Assembly (NCBI GenBank): GCA_017410165.1
Contig: JAFQRH010000020.1
Span: 1-63,399, forward strand
DNA: 63,399 bases
Source of the DNA: Alistipes sp.
GTDB taxonomy: Bacteria; Bacteroidota; Bacteroidia; Bacteroidales; Rikenellaceae
Direction of reading: 5' to 3'
Shown here: positions 34,853-45,718 of the stretch, piece by piece
Layout: the number at the start of each line of letters is the position of its first letter
Position numbering within the stretch: position 1 is the stretch's first letter
Program-made: the position numbers and the translations under genes
The notes under the pieces: generated by a model
What the model was told of the DNA's origin: nothing
The model's database searches: none
What the model saw: only the letters and a program-made list of their open reading frames with translations

Positions 34853-35186
34853 AGTTGTAAAGAATTAAAAGTTAAAAATTAAAAATTGTTTTTGTCTATT
34901 CACACCGAAAGTCGCCCTTCCGCGACCGCACTCTCACACGCCTCTCGACGGGTTTTTGTGCGACGGCAGGATGCGACGTCCGATATTTTGCGATATTAAA
35001 TCCCGCAAAAGTAGCGTTTTTTTTGCAAATATCCTAATTTTAGCCGATTAAAATGTTTGCACCGACTCTTTTTAGGAGTACTCAACTCGCCTCTTTCACG
35101 GCTCGACCATACAGCGGGAGGGTCCTCTTTTTCGCGGTTTTCCGCATCTTTTGGTTGCCCCCCCCTCTGTGTGTCGAAAAGTTTTA
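34853..35186. other. Non-coding gap between rpsN and rpsH (leader/promoter region)
   Basis: This is 334 nt with no credible gene. From the rpsH side it holds an A/T-rich run (34860-34900) and a small hairpin with arms GTCGC (34911-34915) and GCGAC (34922-34926). After that come TGCGACG direct repeats near 34968 and 34982, the -7 box at 35006-35013 and an AT-rich block. Nearest rpsN is a weak GCGG-TTTT-CCGC hairpin. It is an unusual break inside the spc-type gene order. Confidence 0.6.
35006..35013 (-). promoter_or_regulatory. -7 box for rpsH and the downstream spc/alpha genes
   Basis: On the minus strand this reads TACTTTTG, a full match to TAnnTTTG, within an AT-rich block. It predicts a structured leader of about 150 nt before rpsH. 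Confidence 0.5.
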
Positions 35187-35483
35187 CTACCAGCTTGCCT
35201 TCTTTACGCCCGGGATAAGTCCGGCAGAAGCCATCTCACGGAACTGAATACGGCTGATACCGAACTGACGCATATAGCCCTTCGGACGACCGGTGAGTTT
35301 GCAACGGTTGTGCTGACGAATCGGATTCGAGTTGCGTGGCAACTTCGAGAGTGCGATCCACGCCTCCTCGTGATCGATTTCGCCTGCTTTGAGTGCCGCA
35401 GCAATCTCCTCACGCTTGTGAGCGTAACGAGCGGCCAACTTCTCGCGCTTTACCTCGCGCGCCTTCATTGATTCCTTTGCCAT
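35187..35483 (-). CDS. rpsN: 30S ribosomal protein S14 (zinc-free type)
   Basis: This is a 98-aa protein. The long form lacks CxxC motifs, so it is the C-minus type. The C-terminal [36 protein letters not shown] is diagnostic. It starts 3 nt after rplE and ends at the unusual 334-nt gap before rpsH. Confidence 0.97.
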   Translation of the reverse strand: MAKESMKAREVKREKLAARYAHKREEIAAALKAGEIDHEEAWIALSKLPRNSNPIRQHNRCKLTGRPKGYMRQFGISRIQFREMASAGLIPGVKKASW

Positions 35484-35486
35484 AGC

Positions 35487-36047
35487 TTATTGGTTCTTTT
35501 TAGCGTTTTTGAAAGGCAGACCGAACTCGCGGAGAAGGGCGTATGCCTCCTCGTCGGTCGGAGCCGAAGTTACGAAAGTGATCTCCATACCGAAGATCTT
35601 GGTGATCTTGTCGATATCGATTTCAGGGAAGATAATCTGCTCGGTGATACCGAGAGTGTAGTTACCCTGACCGTCGAAACGATCGTTGATACCCTTGAAG
35701 TCGCGGATACGAGGGAGAGCAACTGCGATGAGACGCTCCAAGAACTCGTACATACGATTCTGGCGAAGGGTTACTCGAACGCCGATAGGCATACCCTTAC
35801 GGAGTTTGAAGTTCGAGATATCCTTACGCGACTTGGTCTGGACTGCTTTCTGACCGGTTATCACGGTGAGCTCCTGCTGTGCGATGTCGATCAATTTCTT
35901 GTCGGCAACGGCCTGACCCATACCCTGGTTGATAACGATCTTTTCGAGTTTCGGACACTGCATAATGCTCTTGTATCCAAACTCCTTCATAAGTGCAGGA
36001 ACGATCTGCTCCTTATACTGTGTTTTAAGTGATGGAATGTAAGCCAT
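35487..36047 (-). CDS. rplE: 50S ribosomal protein L5
   Basis: This is a 186-aa 5S rRNA-binding protein: [56 protein letters not shown], and [28 protein letters not shown]. Its start overlaps the rplX stop by one base. Confidence 0.98.
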   Translation of the reverse strand: MAYIPSLKTQYKEQIVPALMKEFGYKSIMQCPKLEKIVINQGMGQAVADKKLIDIAQQELTVITGQKAVQTKSRKDISNFKLRKGMPIGVRVTLRQNRMYEFLERLIAVALPRIRDFKGINDRFDGQGNYTLGITEQIIFPEIDIDKITKIFGMEITFVTSAPTDEEAYALLREFGLPFKNAKKNQ

Positions 36048-36370
36048 TATTTAATCTCCTCTCCCGATTTTTTAGCGTAACGTACTAATTTGCCTTCTGC
36101 ATTTGCCTTGCGTCCTACGCGAGTCGGCTTGCCGCTCTTCGGATCAAGAACTTGCAGGTTAGAGATGTGAATCGCGGCCTCCTGCTCAACGATACCACCC
36201 TGAGGATTCTTTGCGTTAGGTTTGGTTGCCTTCTTAACGAGGTTTACGCCCTCTACGATGGCACGCTGCTTCGACACCTCGACCTTCAAGACTTTACCCT
36301 GCTGGCCTTTGTTGTCGCCGGCGATTACGCATACCGTATCCCCTTTCTTAATATGCAATTTTACTGACAT
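36047..36370 (-). CDS. rplX: 50S ribosomal protein L24
   Basis: This is a 107-aa assembly-initiating protein with a KOW motif ([42 protein letters not shown]). It lies between rplN (21-nt gap) and rplE (1-nt overlap). Confidence 0.98.
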   Translation of the reverse strand: MSVKLHIKKGDTVCVIAGDNKGQQGKVLKVEVSKQRAIVEGVNLVKKATKPNAKNPQGGIVEQEAAIHISNLQVLDPKSGKPTRVGRKANAEGKLVRYAKKSGEEIK

Positions 36371-36391
36371 ATCTGTAACTGTTTTTTATTA

Positions 36392-36757
36392 TTACAATAC
36401 TTCAGGGGCGAGGGAGATGATCTTCATATATTGGTCACGAAGCTCACGAGCAACAGGACCAAAGATACGAGTACCACGCATTTCACCCTGGTTGTTGAGA
36501 AGGACTACGGCGTTATCGTCGAAACGAATGTACGAACCGTTAGCGCGTCGAATCTCTTTCTTTGTTCTTACTACTACTGCCTTCGAAACGGCACCCTTCT
36601 TCACGTCACCGGATGGGGATGCGCTCTTGACAGCAACTACAATCTTATCGCCGATTGATGCATAGCGACGCTTTGTTCCGCCAAGCACTCGGATACAAAG
36701 AACCTCCTTTGCACCACTGTTATCGGCTACTACGAGTCTGCTTTCTTGTTGTATCAT
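36392..36757 (-). CDS. rplN: 50S ribosomal protein L14
   Basis: This is a 121-aa protein: [36 protein letters not shown]-like [18 protein letters not shown], and [27 protein letters not shown]. It lies 2 nt after rpsQ. Confidence 0.98.
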   Translation of the reverse strand: MIQQESRLVVADNSGAKEVLCIRVLGGTKRRYASIGDKIVVAVKSASPSGDVKKGAVSKAVVVRTKKEIRRANGSYIRFDDNAVVLLNNQGEMRGTRIFGPVARELRDQYMKIISLAPEVL

Positions 36758-36759
36758 AA

Positions 36760-37014
36760 CTACTTAGCTCTTTCAATGATTTGTACTAATCTCCAACGCT
36801 TCGTTTTGCTCAACGGGCGGGTCTCCATAATGCGTACTGTATCACCCTCGTGAATGGTCTCGTCCAAGCACTCGGCCACGAACTTCGTGGTCTTGTTCAC
36901 GAACTTGCCATAGATAGGATGCTTTACCTTACGAGCGACTGCCACGACGATGGTCTTCTCCATCTTGTTGCTGACAACAGTACCGATACGCTCTTTTCTA
37001 AGATTTCTTTCCAT
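36760..37014 (-). CDS. rpsQ: 30S ribosomal protein S17
   Basis: This is an 84-aa OB-fold protein: [34 protein letters not shown], and [22 protein letters not shown]. It lies 9 nt after rpmC. Confidence 0.98.
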   Translation of the reverse strand: MERNLRKERIGTVVSNKMEKTIVVAVARKVKHPIYGKFVNKTTKFVAECLDETIHEGDTVRIMETRPLSKTKRWRLVQIIERAK

Positions 37015-37023
37015 AATCGTTTC

Positions 37024-37206
37024 TTACTTTTGGCGCAGAACTGTCAGCATTCGAGCTATATCTCTGCGGGTTTTCTTAATAAGCGAAGGATTTTCGAGCG
37101 GAGACACGGCGTGTTGAACCTTCATCGTAGCGAGTTTCGACTTCTCGGCTGCGATACGCTCCTGCAAATCCTGAACTGACAACTCTTTAATTTCAGCAGT
37201 TTTCAT
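37024..37206 (-). CDS. rpmC: 50S ribosomal protein L29
   Basis: This is a 60-aa helical protein at the exit tunnel: MKTAEIKELSVQDLQERIAAEKSKL, ending in KTRRDIARMLTVLRQK. It lies 17 nt after rplP. Confidence 0.97.
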   Translation of the reverse strand: MKTAEIKELSVQDLQERIAAEKSKLATMKVQHAVSPLENPSLIKKTRRDIARMLTVLRQK

Positions 37207-37223
37207 AATCTCAATCCTCCTTT

Positions 37224-37655
37224 TTACAATGTTGAAGTTGCGTCGTAGTCACGACGTACGATAAATTTAGTCGTAATAGGCAGTTTCTGTGCGCCCAGAC
37301 GGAGTGCCTCCTGTGCGATCTCCATTGGTACACCCTCTGCCTCGAAGAGAATACGGCCCGGAGTAACAGGTGCTACGAATCCTTCCGGATTACCCTTACC
37401 TTTACCCATACGTACCTCGGCTGGTTTCTTCGTAATCGGTTTGTCAGGGAAGATGCGGATCCAGATCTGACCCTCACGCTTCATATAACGAGTGATTGCC
37501 TGACGGGCTGCCTCGATTTGGCGACCGGTGATCCACGAACACTCGAGCGCCTTTATGCCGAACGAACCGTATGCAAGTTGGTTACCTCTCTGAGCAACAC
37601 CCTTCATACGACCCTTTTGCATTCTTCTAAATTTGGTCTTTTTTGGCTGTAACAT
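37224..37655 (-). CDS. rplP: 50S ribosomal protein L16
   Basis: This is a 143-aa protein: [24 protein letters not shown], then [38 protein letters not shown]. It lies 31 nt after rpsC. Confidence 0.98.
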   Translation of the reverse strand: MLQPKKTKFRRMQKGRMKGVAQRGNQLAYGSFGIKALECSWITGRQIEAARQAITRYMKREGQIWIRIFPDKPITKKPAEVRMGKGKGNPEGFVAPVTPGRILFEAEGVPMEIAQEALRLGAQKLPITTKFIVRRDYDATSTL

Positions 37656-37686
37656 AACTGTTTTTGCTTTTAAAAGGTACTACTTA

Positions 37687-38412
37687 CTACTTGTTATTAC
37701 GTCTTTTCTTCGGAGCGCCGCCCTTGCGACCGCCCTGCTGTGGACCCTGCTGCGACGATGCGCCGGCAATCTCGAACAAGTCGCGCTTGCCATAAACCGT
37801 ACCGTGGCAAATCCACGTCTTGATACCGAGTGTACCGACCTTCGTGATGGCTACTGCCAAGCAGTAATCAACATCGGCGCGGAAGGTGTGCAACGGAATA
37901 CGACCCTCTTTTATGGTCTCCGAACGTGCCATCTCGGCACCACCTACACGACCCGAAATCTGAACCTTGATACCCTCTGCACCCATACGCATCGTCGATG
38001 CGATTGCGGTCTTGATGGCACGGCGGTACGATACGCGGCCTTCGAGCTGACGTGCGATCGACTGACCTACGATAGTAGCATCAACCTCCGGACGCTTTAC
38101 CTCGAAGATGTTGATCTGAACCTCTTTACCGGTCAGCTTCTTCAACTCCTCCTTCAACTTATCGACCTCGGCGCCACCTTTACCGATGATGATACCCGGA
38201 CGTGCGGTCGAGATAGTTACGGTTACGAGTTTAAGCGTACGCTCAATGATAATCTTCGAAATACTTGCTTTTGCCAAACGGACATCCAAGTACTTACGAA
38301 TCTTTGCGTCTTCTACCAATTTCTCTGAGAAATCCTTACCACCAAACCAGTTGGAGTCCCAACCTCTGATGATACCGAGACGGTTTGCTATTGGATTTAC
38401 TTTCTGTCCCAT
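37687..38412 (-). CDS. rpsC: 30S ribosomal protein S3
   Basis: This is a 241-aa protein with an N-terminal type II KH domain ([26 protein letters not shown]) and the C-terminal S3 domain ([30 protein letters not shown]). A Gln/Gly/Lys-rich tail ([18 protein letters not shown]) extends the C-terminus. It lies 4 nt after rplV. Confidence 0.98.
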   Translation of the reverse strand: MGQKVNPIANRLGIIRGWDSNWFGGKDFSEKLVEDAKIRKYLDVRLAKASISKIIIERTLKLVTVTISTARPGIIIGKGGAEVDKLKEELKKLTGKEVQINIFEVKRPEVDATIVGQSIARQLEGRVSYRRAIKTAIASTMRMGAEGIKVQISGRVGGAEMARSETIKEGRIPLHTFRADVDYCLAVAITKVGTLGIKTWICHGTVYGKRDLFEIAGASSQQGPQQGGRKGGAPKKRRNNK

Positions 38413-38416
38413 TTGT

Positions 38417-38827
38417 TTACTTGTTTTCTGCGGTTACCATTTTGTCAACTACGATTGTAACGTGATTCGAACGCTTGCGGATGCGGTGAGCGCGGCCCTG
38501 TGGTGCCGGCTGGATACGCTTCAACATACGTCCACAATCAACGGTAATCTCTTTTACGCAGAGCGTTACGTCTTCCAGACGCTCGCCCTCGTTCTTGGCC
38601 TCCCAGTTGGCGATAGCCGACTTCAAGAGTTTCTCCAATCTGATAGATGCCTCCTTCTTCGAGTAACGAAGGATACCCAATGCCTTGTTGATCTCAACGC
38701 CGCGGATGATATCTGCTACCAGACGCATCTTACGTGGAGAGGTCGGGCAATCGCGCATAATAGCGATGGCTTTCTGCTTCTTTTCAGCCTTCAATTTTTC
38801 GGCTCTTATTGCTTTTCTTGCACCCAT
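38417..38827 (-). CDS. rplV: 50S ribosomal protein L22
   Basis: This is a 136-aa protein whose hairpin lines the exit tunnel: [19 protein letters not shown], and the conserved [28 protein letters not shown]. It lies 7 nt after rpsS. Confidence 0.98.
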   Translation of the reverse strand: MGARKAIRAEKLKAEKKQKAIAIMRDCPTSPRKMRLVADIIRGVEINKALGILRYSKKEASIRLEKLLKSAIANWEAKNEGERLEDVTLCVKEITVDCGRMLKRIQPAPQGRAHRIRKRSNHVTIVVDKMVTAENK

Positions 38828-38834
38828 TGTCTAC

Positions 38835-39104
38835 CTATTTTTTCTTGTTACCTGCGTGACCACGGAAGTTGCGAGTAGGAGCAAACTCACCGAGTTTGTG
38901 ACCTACCATATTCTCCGTTACGTAAACCGGAATGAATTTGTTTCCGTTGTGGACAGCGATCGTCTGACCTACGAAGTCAGGCGAAATCATACTAGCTCGT
39001 GACCAAGTCTTGATGACAGACTTATTATTGCCCTCTGCCTGTGCGACTACTTTCGCTTCGAGTTTCGGGTCAATGAATGGTCCTTTTTTTAATGAACGGC
39101 TCAT
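38835..39104 (-). CDS. rpsS: 30S ribosomal protein S19
   Basis: This is an 89-aa head protein: [41 protein letters not shown], and [18 protein letters not shown]. It lies 16 nt after rplB. Confidence 0.98.
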   Translation of the reverse strand: MSRSLKKGPFIDPKLEAKVVAQAEGNNKSVIKTWSRASMISPDFVGQTIAVHNGNKFIPVYVTENMVGHKLGEFAPTRNFRGHAGNKKK

Positions 39105-39120
39105 TATGTACTCTTTTTAA

Positions 39121-39945
39121 TTATTTTTTCTTTCTTGAAATAATAAACTTGGCCGATGTCTTCTTAGGATTACGAGTCTTATAACCCTTAGCCAACAAGC
39201 CCTTACGCGAACGTGGGTGACCACCGGATGCACGTCCTTCACCACCACCCATCGGGTGATCTACCGGGTTCATTACGACACCACGGTTGTGTGGACGACG
39301 ACCGAGCCAACGCTTGCGACCTGCCTTACCCGACGATTCGAGGTTGTGTTCAACGTTCGAAACGATACCGACGGTTGCGCGGCAGGTGACGAGTACCATA
39401 CGAGTCTCACCAGAAGGCAACTTGATGATGGCGAACTTGCCCTCACGTGCCAAAAGCTGAGCGTACGAACCGGCAGAACGCGCCATCTGCGCACCCTGGC
39501 CGGGGTAGAGTTCAATGTTGTGAATAAGTGTACCGAGCGGAATCTCCGACAATGGGAGCGAGTTACCAACCTCCGGTGCAATGCCCGAACCGCTCATCAC
39601 GGTCTGGCCTACCTGCAAGCCGTTAGGTGCCAAAATGTAGCTCTTCTCACCGTCTGCGTAAACCACCAATGCAATACGAGCCGTACGGTTAGGGTCGTAC
39701 TCGATAGTCTTTACAGTTGCGGCGATGCCATCCTTTGCACGCTTGAAATCAACCAAACGGTACATCTGTTTGTGACCGCCACCAATGTAGCGTACGGTCA
39801 TCTTACCGGAATTGTTACGACCGCCGGTGCTCTTCTTTGCTTCGAGCAACGACTTCTCAGGTTTGTTCGTCGTTACCTCGTCGAACGTACCGATAATCTT
39901 ATGTCTTGTGCCGGGAGTTACCGGCTTAAACTTTCTTACTGCCAT
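39121..39945 (-). CDS. rplB: 50S ribosomal protein L2
   Basis: This is a 274-aa protein near the peptidyl transferase centre. It has [22 protein letters not shown] at the start and the conserved [26 protein letters not shown] near the end. It lies 5 nt after rplW. Confidence 0.98.
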   Translation of the reverse strand: MAVRKFKPVTPGTRHKIIGTFDEVTTNKPEKSLLEAKKSTGGRNNSGKMTVRYIGGGHKQMYRLVDFKRAKDGIAATVKTIEYDPNRTARIALVVYADGEKSYILAPNGLQVGQTVMSGSGIAPEVGNSLPLSEIPLGTLIHNIELYPGQGAQMARSAGSYAQLLAREGKFAIIKLPSGETRMVLVTCRATVGIVSNVEHNLESSGKAGRKRWLGRRPHNRGVVMNPVDHPMGGGEGRASGGHPRSRKGLLAKGYKTRNPKKTSAKFIISRKKK

Positions 39946-39950
39946 CTCCG

Positions 39951-40241
39951 TTAGATATTACTGTAAAAATCTATCTTATCTCCATCCTTCAAGGTGACGA
40001 TTGCCTTCTTGAAGTTATTAGCACGACCTTCGAGCAAACCTGCCTTCGTATAGCGGCTCTTCTGCTTACCCATATAGTTGATGGTGTTTACATCGGTTAC
40101 CACTACGTTGTACATCTGCTCAACGGCGTTACGAATCTGCAACTTGTTAGCCCGTACATCAACGATAAAACCGTAGCGATTCAACTTTTCGCCCTGAATC
40201 GTCATCTTCTCGGTCAAAATAGGCTTAATAATTACTTCCAT
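39951..40241 (-). CDS. rplW: 50S ribosomal protein L23
   Basis: This is a 96-aa exit-tunnel protein, the docking site for trigger factor and SRP. Features: [45 protein letters not shown]. It lies 15 nt after rplD. Confidence 0.97.
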   Translation of the reverse strand: MEVIIKPILTEKMTIQGEKLNRYGFIVDVRANKLQIRNAVEQMYNVVVTDVNTINYMGKQKSRYTKAGLLEGRANNFKKAIVTLKDGDKIDFYSNI

Positions 40242-40256
40242 TTTTTCCTCCGTTTT

Positions 40257-40883
40257 TTAAGCTAACATTACATTCAATACATTTTCTGCGCCCTCAACCA
40301 TTACGACTGCCGATGCGTTCATTACCTCGTACGTGTTAAGATTCGATGCGAGGATGGTCTTCACCGACGGAAGGTTGCGGCACGAGAGTTGAAGGTTTAC
40401 GTTTGTTTCCGGCAAAACGACCAATACCTTCTTGTCTGCTACCTTGAGAGCCGAAGCCAATGCAACTACCGACTTGGTCTTTGGAGCATCGAGGTTAAGA
40501 TTCTCCACAACCGTAATTGCACCTGCCTGTGCCTTATAGGTAAGTGCGCTGCGACGAGCCAAACGCTTCAACTTCTTGTTGAGCTTGAAGCTGTAATCGC
40601 GTGGTACCGGACCAAAGATACGGCCACCACCCGGGAACAACGGGCTCTTGATGCTACCGCAACGTGCGCCACCCGTACCCTTCTGTCTCTTCAACTTGCG
40701 GGTCGAACCGGCTACTTCATTACGCTGCTTCGATTTGTGAGTACCCTGACGCTGGTCAGCCAAATACTGCTTAACGTCGAGGTAGATAGCGTGGTCATTA
40801 GCTTCCACGCCGAAAACCGCGTCCGAAAGGACTACCTTACGACCGGTCTCTTGACCTTGTGCGTTCAATACTGCTAATTCCAT
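40257..40883 (-). CDS. rplD: 50S ribosomal protein L4
   Basis: This is a 208-aa protein from ATG 40883 ([19 protein letters not shown]), one nt after the rplC stop. It has [49 protein letters not shown], the tunnel-lining loop. In E. coli L4 represses its own operon from the leader before rpsJ; no such leader is obvious here. Confidence 0.98.
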   Translation of the reverse strand: MELAVLNAQGQETGRKVVLSDAVFGVEANDHAIYLDVKQYLADQRQGTHKSKQRNEVAGSTRKLKRQKGTGGARCGSIKSPLFPGGGRIFGPVPRDYSFKLNKKLKRLARRSALTYKAQAGAITVVENLNLDAPKTKSVVALASALKVADKKVLVVLPETNVNLQLSCRNLPSVKTILASNLNTYEVMNASAVVMVEGAENVLNVMLA

Positions 40884-40884
40884 A

Positions 40885-41499
40885 CTACTTCTCAATTGTT
40901 AAATAAGAACCTTTTGCACCCGGAATCGAACCCTTCACCAAGATAAGGTTGTTCTCAGGTATTACCTTTAATACTTTCAGGTTAAGAACCTTAACCTGAT
41001 CGCCACCCATCTGGCCAGGCAAACGCTTACCCTTGAAGACGCGCGACGGATACGAGGATGCGCCGAGCGAACCCGGTTTACGCTGGCGGTTGTGCTGACC
41101 GTGGGTCTGGCCACCTACGCCGGCAAAGCCGTGACGCTTAACAACACCCTGAAAGCCCCTACCCTTCGAGATACCTGTTACGTCAACCCAGTCCTCCTCC
41201 GAGAACAAATCAACGGTCAGCGTATCACCAAGGTTCACTTCCGGCATACCCTTGAATTCAGCCATTTTGCGTTTAGGGCTGGTGCCTGCTTTCTTGAAGT
41301 GACCTAACAAACTGTTGCTGGTGTGCTTTTCACTCTTGTCGTCATAGGCAATCTGAACTGCTTCGTAGGAGTCCTTCTCCACAGTCTTGATTTGCGTAAC
41401 TACACACGGACCAGCCTCAATTACAGTGCATGGAATATTTTTTCCCTCGGCACTGTACACGGAAGTCATTCCGATTTTCTTACCAATTAGTCCTGACAT
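40885..41499 (-). CDS. rplC: 50S ribosomal protein L3
   Basis: This is a 204-aa protein: [19 protein letters not shown], and the conserved [57 protein letters not shown]. It is separated from rpsJ by a 153-nt gap that contains a hairpin. Confidence 0.98.
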   Translation of the reverse strand: MSGLIGKKIGMTSVYSAEGKNIPCTVIEAGPCVVTQIKTVEKDSYEAVQIAYDDKSEKHTSNSLLGHFKKAGTSPKRKMAEFKGMPEVNLGDTLTVDLFSEEDWVDVTGISKGRGFQGVVKRHGFAGVGGQTHGQHNRQRKPGSLGASSYPSRVFKGKRLPGQMGGDQVKVLNLKVLKVIPENNLILVKGSIPGAKGSYLTIEK

Positions 41500-41652
41500 T
41501 GTTCTGTCTAATTACGTTTGTTAATAAAAGTGAATTTGTTTTTTTATACCTATATAAATATTATATACGCATTGTGGGCTATTCGGAGGAGGGAGCGAAG
41601 CGATTTACCTCGCTCCTTCACCCGAAAAATCAGCCATATCGAAGTTATCGTA
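41500..41652 (-). promoter_or_regulatory. AT-rich gap with hairpin between rpsJ and rplC
   Basis: A stem GGAGCGA (41592-41598) / TCGCTCC (41610-41616), extended by a few further pairs, lies about 60 nt after rpsJ. It is followed toward rplC by an AT-rich tract with many TATA-like words. No perfect -7 box is present. The hairpin has no T run on the minus strand, so it is more likely a processing or regulatory element than a terminator. Confidence 0.4.
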
Positions 41653-41958
41653 TTAGCACTTGATCTCGACCTCAACACCCGATGGCAATTCAAGCTTCAT
41701 CAGTGCATCGATGGTCTTCGGAGTCGAAGAGTAGATGTCGATGATACGCTTGTAGGTGCAGAGCTGGAACTGCTCACGTGCCTTCTTGTTTACGAAGGTC
41801 GAACGGTTCACAGTGAAAATCTGCTTGTGCGTCGGGAGCGGCACCGGACCGCTTACCATTGCATCGGTGCTACGCACGGTCTTAACGATCTTCTCGGCAG
41901 ACTTATCTACCAAATTGTGGTCGAAAGACTTCAGTTTGATTCTAATTTTCTGATTCAT
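41653..41958 (-). CDS. rpsJ: 30S ribosomal protein S10
   Basis: This is a 101-aa protein: [50 protein letters not shown] and [19 protein letters not shown]. It lies 15 nt after fusA, so the str and S10 gene groups are joined into one run. Confidence 0.98.
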   Translation of the reverse strand: MNQKIRIKLKSFDHNLVDKSAEKIVKTVRSTDAMVSGPVPLPTHKQIFTVNRSTFVNKKAREQFQLCTYKRIIDIYSSTPKTIDALMKLELPSGVEVEIKC

Positions 41959-41973
41959 ATTCTTTACTACGTT

Positions 41974-44085
41974 TTACTCTAAATCCTTCTTTTTACCCGA
42001 TTTCTCGATAATCTCCTTTGCAAGGTTAGCCGGCACCTCCTCGAAGTGCGAGAACTCCATCGACGAAGTTGCACGACCCGACGAAATGGTACGGAGTACG
42101 GTTACGTAACCGAACATCTCCGAGAGTGGCACCTTTGCCTTAACCACGCGAGCGGTACCCTTCGACTCCATACCCTGGATCTGGCCGCGACGCTTGTTAA
42201 GGTCACCGATGATATCACCCATACTCTCCTCCGGAGTTACAACCTCAACCGACATAATTGGCTCCATAATAACCGAACCTGCCTTTGGTGCTGCAACACG
42301 GAAACCGTTACGAGCGCAAATCTCGAACGACAACTGGTCGGAGTCAACCGGGTGGAACGAACCATCCTTCAAAGTAACCTTCATCGAATCGATGGTGTAA
42401 CCTGCGAGAGCACCGTTAGCCATAGCGGACTCGAAGCCCTTCTGAACTGCCGGAATGAACTCCTTAGGCACGTTACCGCCCTTAACCTCATCGACAAACG
42501 TAAGACCCGGTTTGTCGTCGTCGGCAGGACCGATTTCGAAGATGATATCTGCAAACTTACCACGACCACCGGTCTGCTTCTTGAATACCTCGCGGTGCTG
42601 AACGGTCTGTGTAAGTGCCTCCTTGTAGTTAACCTGCGGTGCACCCTGGTTAATCTCGACGCCGAACTCACGACGGAGACGGTCAACGATGATATCGAGG
42701 TGCAACTCACCCATACCCGAGATGATGGTCTGGCCACTCTCCTCGTCGGTACGAACGGTGAAGGTTGGGTCCTCCTCGGCGAGTTTCGCAAGAGCGATAC
42801 CGAGCTTATCGAGGTCCTTCTGGGTCTTTGGCTCAACTGCCAAACCGATAACCGGCTCAGGGAAGGTCATCTGCTCGAGTATGATAGGTGCGTTCTCGGC
42901 GCAGAGGGTATCACCGGTGTGAATCTCCTTGAAGCCCACTGCTGCGCAGATATCGCCGGCAGCTACGGACTCCAACGGATTCTGCTTATTAGCGTGCATC
43001 TGGTAGATACGGCTGATACGCTCACGCTTGCCGCTACGTGAGTTGAACACGTACGAACCTGCATCGAGCTTACCCGAATATACGCGGACGAATGCCAAAC
43101 GACCTACGAATGGGTCGGTAGCAATCTTGAAGGCGAGACCACAGAACGGATCATCCTCGCTTGCGTGACGCAACTCGGTCTCCTCCGTCTTCGGATTCAC
43201 ACCCTCAACTGCCGGAACATCCAGCGGCGATGGGAGGAATGCCATAATGTAGTCGAGCAACTTCTGTACGCCCTTGTTGTGGAACGACGAACCGCAGAGC
43301 ATAGGTACGAGCGTCATATTCATAGTCGCGGTACGGATTGCTGCGATGAGCTCGTCCGGAGTAATCGAGTTCGGATCCTCGAAGAACTTCTCCATCAGTG
43401 CATCGTCCGTAGCAGCAACCTCCTCGATGAGTTTGTTACGCCACTCCTCTGCCTCGGCCTTCATATTCTCCGGAATCTCGCGCAACTCGAAGTTGTCACG
43501 AACGGTCTTGTCGTCGAAGTAGTAAATCGCGTTATTATATATAAGGTCAATCAGACCCTCGAACTTGTCCTCAACACCGATAGGCAAAACAACCGGAAGT
43601 GCGGTAGTACCGAAGTGCTCCTTAATCTGCGAACATACAGCAAAGAAGTCGGCACCCGTACGGTCCATCTTGTTTACATAACCGATACGCGGTACGTTGT
43701 ACTTGTCTGCCTGACGCCAAACGGTCTCCGACTGCGGCTCCACACCACCTACGGCGCAGAACGTAGCAACGGCACCGTCCAAAACGCGGAGCGAACGCTC
43801 TACCTCGACGGTAAAGTCAACGTGTCCCGGGGTGTCGATCAAGTTGATCTGGTACTGGTGACCCTTGTAGCTCCAGAAAGCGGTCGTAGCAGCCGACGTA
43901 ATCGTGATACCACGCTCCTGCTCCTGTGCCATCCAGTCCATAGTGGCAGAACCCTCGTGGGTCTCGCCAATCTTGTGGGTTTTACCCGTATAGAAGAGAA
44001 TACGCTCCGACGTGGTAGTCTTACCGGCGTCGATGTGAGCCATAATACCGATGTTTCTGGTGTAAGTTAAATCTCTTGCAGCCAT
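41974..44085 (-). CDS. fusA: Elongation factor G
   Basis: This translocation GTPase is 703 aa. The G1 motif [12 protein letters not shown] is near residue 17. G2/G3 are seen as [14 protein letters not shown] and [22 protein letters not shown], and G4 as [10 protein letters not shown]. Domains II-V continue with the usual spacing, including [17 protein letters not shown] and [26 protein letters not shown] at the end. It lies between rpsG (19-nt gap) and rpsJ (15-nt gap), the str-operon position, which supports canonical EF-G. Confidence 0.98.
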   Translation of the reverse strand: MAARDLTYTRNIGIMAHIDAGKTTTSERILFYTGKTHKIGETHEGSATMDWMAQEQERGITITSAATTAFWSYKGHQYQINLIDTPGHVDFTVEVERSLRVLDGAVATFCAVGGVEPQSETVWRQADKYNVPRIGYVNKMDRTGADFFAVCSQIKEHFGTTALPVVLPIGVEDKFEGLIDLIYNNAIYYFDDKTVRDNFELREIPENMKAEAEEWRNKLIEEVAATDDALMEKFFEDPNSITPDELIAAIRTATMNMTLVPMLCGSSFHNKGVQKLLDYIMAFLPSPLDVPAVEGVNPKTEETELRHASEDDPFCGLAFKIATDPFVGRLAFVRVYSGKLDAGSYVFNSRSGKRERISRIYQMHANKQNPLESVAAGDICAAVGFKEIHTGDTLCAENAPIILEQMTFPEPVIGLAVEPKTQKDLDKLGIALAKLAEEDPTFTVRTDEESGQTIISGMGELHLDIIVDRLRREFGVEINQGAPQVNYKEALTQTVQHREVFKKQTGGRGKFADIIFEIGPADDDKPGLTFVDEVKGGNVPKEFIPAVQKGFESAMANGALAGYTIDSMKVTLKDGSFHPVDSDQLSFEICARNGFRVAAPKAGSVIMEPIMSVEVVTPEESMGDIIGDLNKRRGQIQGMESKGTARVVKAKVPLSEMFGYVTVLRTISSGRATSSMEFSHFEEVPANLAKEIIEKSGKKKDLE

Positions 44086-44104
44086 TGTCTGTCTCTCCTA
44101 TAAA

Positions 44105-44581
44105 TTAAAATCTGAAGTGTGCAAATGCCTTGTTTGCCTCCGCCATGCGGTGCATCTCCTCCTTACGCTTGAAGGCAGCACCCATCGAATTGTAGGCATC
44201 TACTATCTCGCCTGCGAGCTTCTCGGCCATAGACTTACCGGAACGCTTACGTGCGAAGAGTACAAGGTTTTTCATCGAAATAGAAACTTTGCGCTCCGGA
44301 CGAACCTCCATTGGAACCTGGAATGTCGCTCCACCGATACGCTTCGATTTTACTTCGACTTGTGGAGTGATATTCTCAAGGGCTTGTTTCCAAACCTCAA
44401 GTGGAGATTTATCAGCATCCTTCATCTTCTTGCCTACCAATTCCAACGAATCGTAGAAAATGGTGTAGGCAATACTCTTCTTGCCATCCAACATCAAGTT
44501 GTTCACGAAGCGGGTTACTGCCACGTCGTTGAACTTCGGATCAGGAAGTAGAGTGTGCTTCTTTGGCTTAGCTTTTCTCAT
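44105..44581 (-). CDS. rpsG: 30S ribosomal protein S7
   Basis: This is a 158-aa primary 16S rRNA-binding protein of the head: [66 protein letters not shown], and the C-terminal [13 protein letters not shown]. It is 76 nt after rpsL. Confidence 0.98.
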   Translation of the reverse strand: MRKAKPKKHTLLPDPKFNDVAVTRFVNNLMLDGKKSIAYTIFYDSLELVGKKMKDADKSPLEVWKQALENITPQVEVKSKRIGGATFQVPMEVRPERKVSISMKNLVLFARKRSGKSMAEKLAGEIVDAYNSMGAAFKRKEEMHRMAEANKAFAHFRF

Positions 44582-44657
44582 TGTTTTCTTTCTTCGTTAA
44601 ATGTTTTCTGTTTTTCGTTTTGTGAGTAATCTCGATTCTGTTTTTACCGTCGGACTA

Positions 44658-45041
44658 CTACTTCTTTCCCGCCTTAGGGCGTTTTGCACCGTACTTCGAA
44701 CGACGCTGACGACGACCATCCACGCCTGCCGAGTCGAGGGCACCGCGAACGAGGTGATAACGTACACCCGGAAGGTCCTTTACACGACCACCGCGAACGA
44801 GTACAATAGAGTGTTCCTGCAAGTTGTGACCTTCACCTGGGATGTAGGCATTGACCTCCTTGCCATTGGTCAATCTTACACGTGCTACCTTACGCATAGC
44901 CGAGTTTGGCTTCTTAGGGGTGGTGGTGTACACACGGGTACAAACGCCACGACGCTGAGGGCACGCTGCCAGAGCAGGGGACTTCGATTTGTCCTCCATA
45001 TGCGCTCTGCCGTTTCTTACTAACTGTTGAATAGTTGGCAT
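44658..45041 (-). CDS. rpsL: 30S ribosomal protein S12
   Basis: This is a 127-aa decoding-centre protein: [48 protein letters not shown], and [19 protein letters not shown]. The lysines whose changes give streptomycin resistance in other bacteria are wild-type here (the KK pair at about 43-44 and K in RVKDLP). It is the first gene of the str-S10-spc-alpha run. Confidence 0.98.
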   Translation of the reverse strand: MPTIQQLVRNGRAHMEDKSKSPALAACPQRRGVCTRVYTTTPKKPNSAMRKVARVRLTNGKEVNAYIPGEGHNLQEHSIVLVRGGRVKDLPGVRYHLVRGALDSAGVDGRRQRRSKYGAKRPKAGKK

Positions 45042-45115
45042 TTTAAACCTTTAATTTGTTAATACTCACGGGGATTTCTCCCCAAATTTCTATTTCGTTT
45101 GTGCCAAAAGGCCTG

Positions 45116-45123
45116 CAAAGATA
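45116..45123 (-). promoter_or_regulatory. -7 box for the rpsL superoperon
   Basis: On the minus strand this reads TATCTTTG, a perfect Bacteroidetes -7 box, about 75 nt before the rpsL start, with an AT-rich region behind it. Confidence 0.6.
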
Positions 45124-45623
45124 GCCATTTTTTTTGGATTACACTATATATATGAACTTTTTTTCGCGCTTTCGGGGCTGATTTTTCGGATATTTAGCCG
45201 TTTTCGGGGCTTTGTCCGATTCTTTTTTCTTATATTTTCTACAAACAAATAAGCGCGATTTATAATAAAATTCGCAACACGCTGGTATTTAGGTGATTGC
45301 AATTTACGAAATTTTGAGATTTTTCACATTTTGACCGCGACAGAGCGAAAATCACAAAAATTGTGAAAAAAGTGTTGAAAAGTGGCTTTTTCGACCCCGC
45401 ACGACATCGGGAGCGTGTTTTTTTCGGACGAGGGGCTTGTTCGGCAAAATCCGCAAAAAGCGGACAACAGAGGTGGGGGTATCACGGCGTAAGAGCGGGC
45501 AAAAAAACAGCAAATAGAACGACAAAAAAACAGGGCAAAAAAACGGGCAAAAATGCGCAAGAAAATGGCAAAGAAAAAACCACAAAAACAGAGAAAAAAG
45601 AGGGGGCATAAAACGCGCAAAAA

Positions 45624-45675
45624 ATATCGTTTAACAATAAAAAACTCTGCTCGAATCCTTATTGTTAAACGATAT
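45624..45675 (-). terminator. Perfect 17-bp inverted repeat, probable esterase terminator
   Basis: ATATCGTTTAACAATAA (45624-45640) is the exact reverse complement of TTATTGTTAAACGATAT (45659-45675), with an 18-nt loop. Read on the minus strand, the stem is followed by a T run (TTTTTTGCG), as in an intrinsic terminator, 43 nt after the esterase stop. The stem is unusually AT-rich and long, so a protein-binding or repeat origin is also possible. Confidence 0.55.
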
Positions 45676-45718
45676 AAAAACAGGCGCAAATTTTATCGTT
45701 TTCCGATATGCAAAAACG

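Larger units (their letters stand above)
45042..45718. other. 677-nt A-rich spacer between rpsL and the esterase gene
   Basis: This spacer contains the rpsL promoter at its left end and a perfect inverted repeat at its right end. The middle (about 45340-45620) is A-rich low-complexity sequence with many AAAAAC/AAAACAG words. Open frames there translate to Phe-rich or Lys-rich peptides without any recognisable feature and are not called. No RNA gene was recognised. Confidence 0.55.

Noticed and set aside
45324..45689. Phe-rich hydrophobic open frame in the rpsL-esterase spacer
   Set aside because: It is the antisense reading of an A-rich low-complexity tract; hydrophobicity comes from TTT codons, and it spans the likely terminator hairpin.
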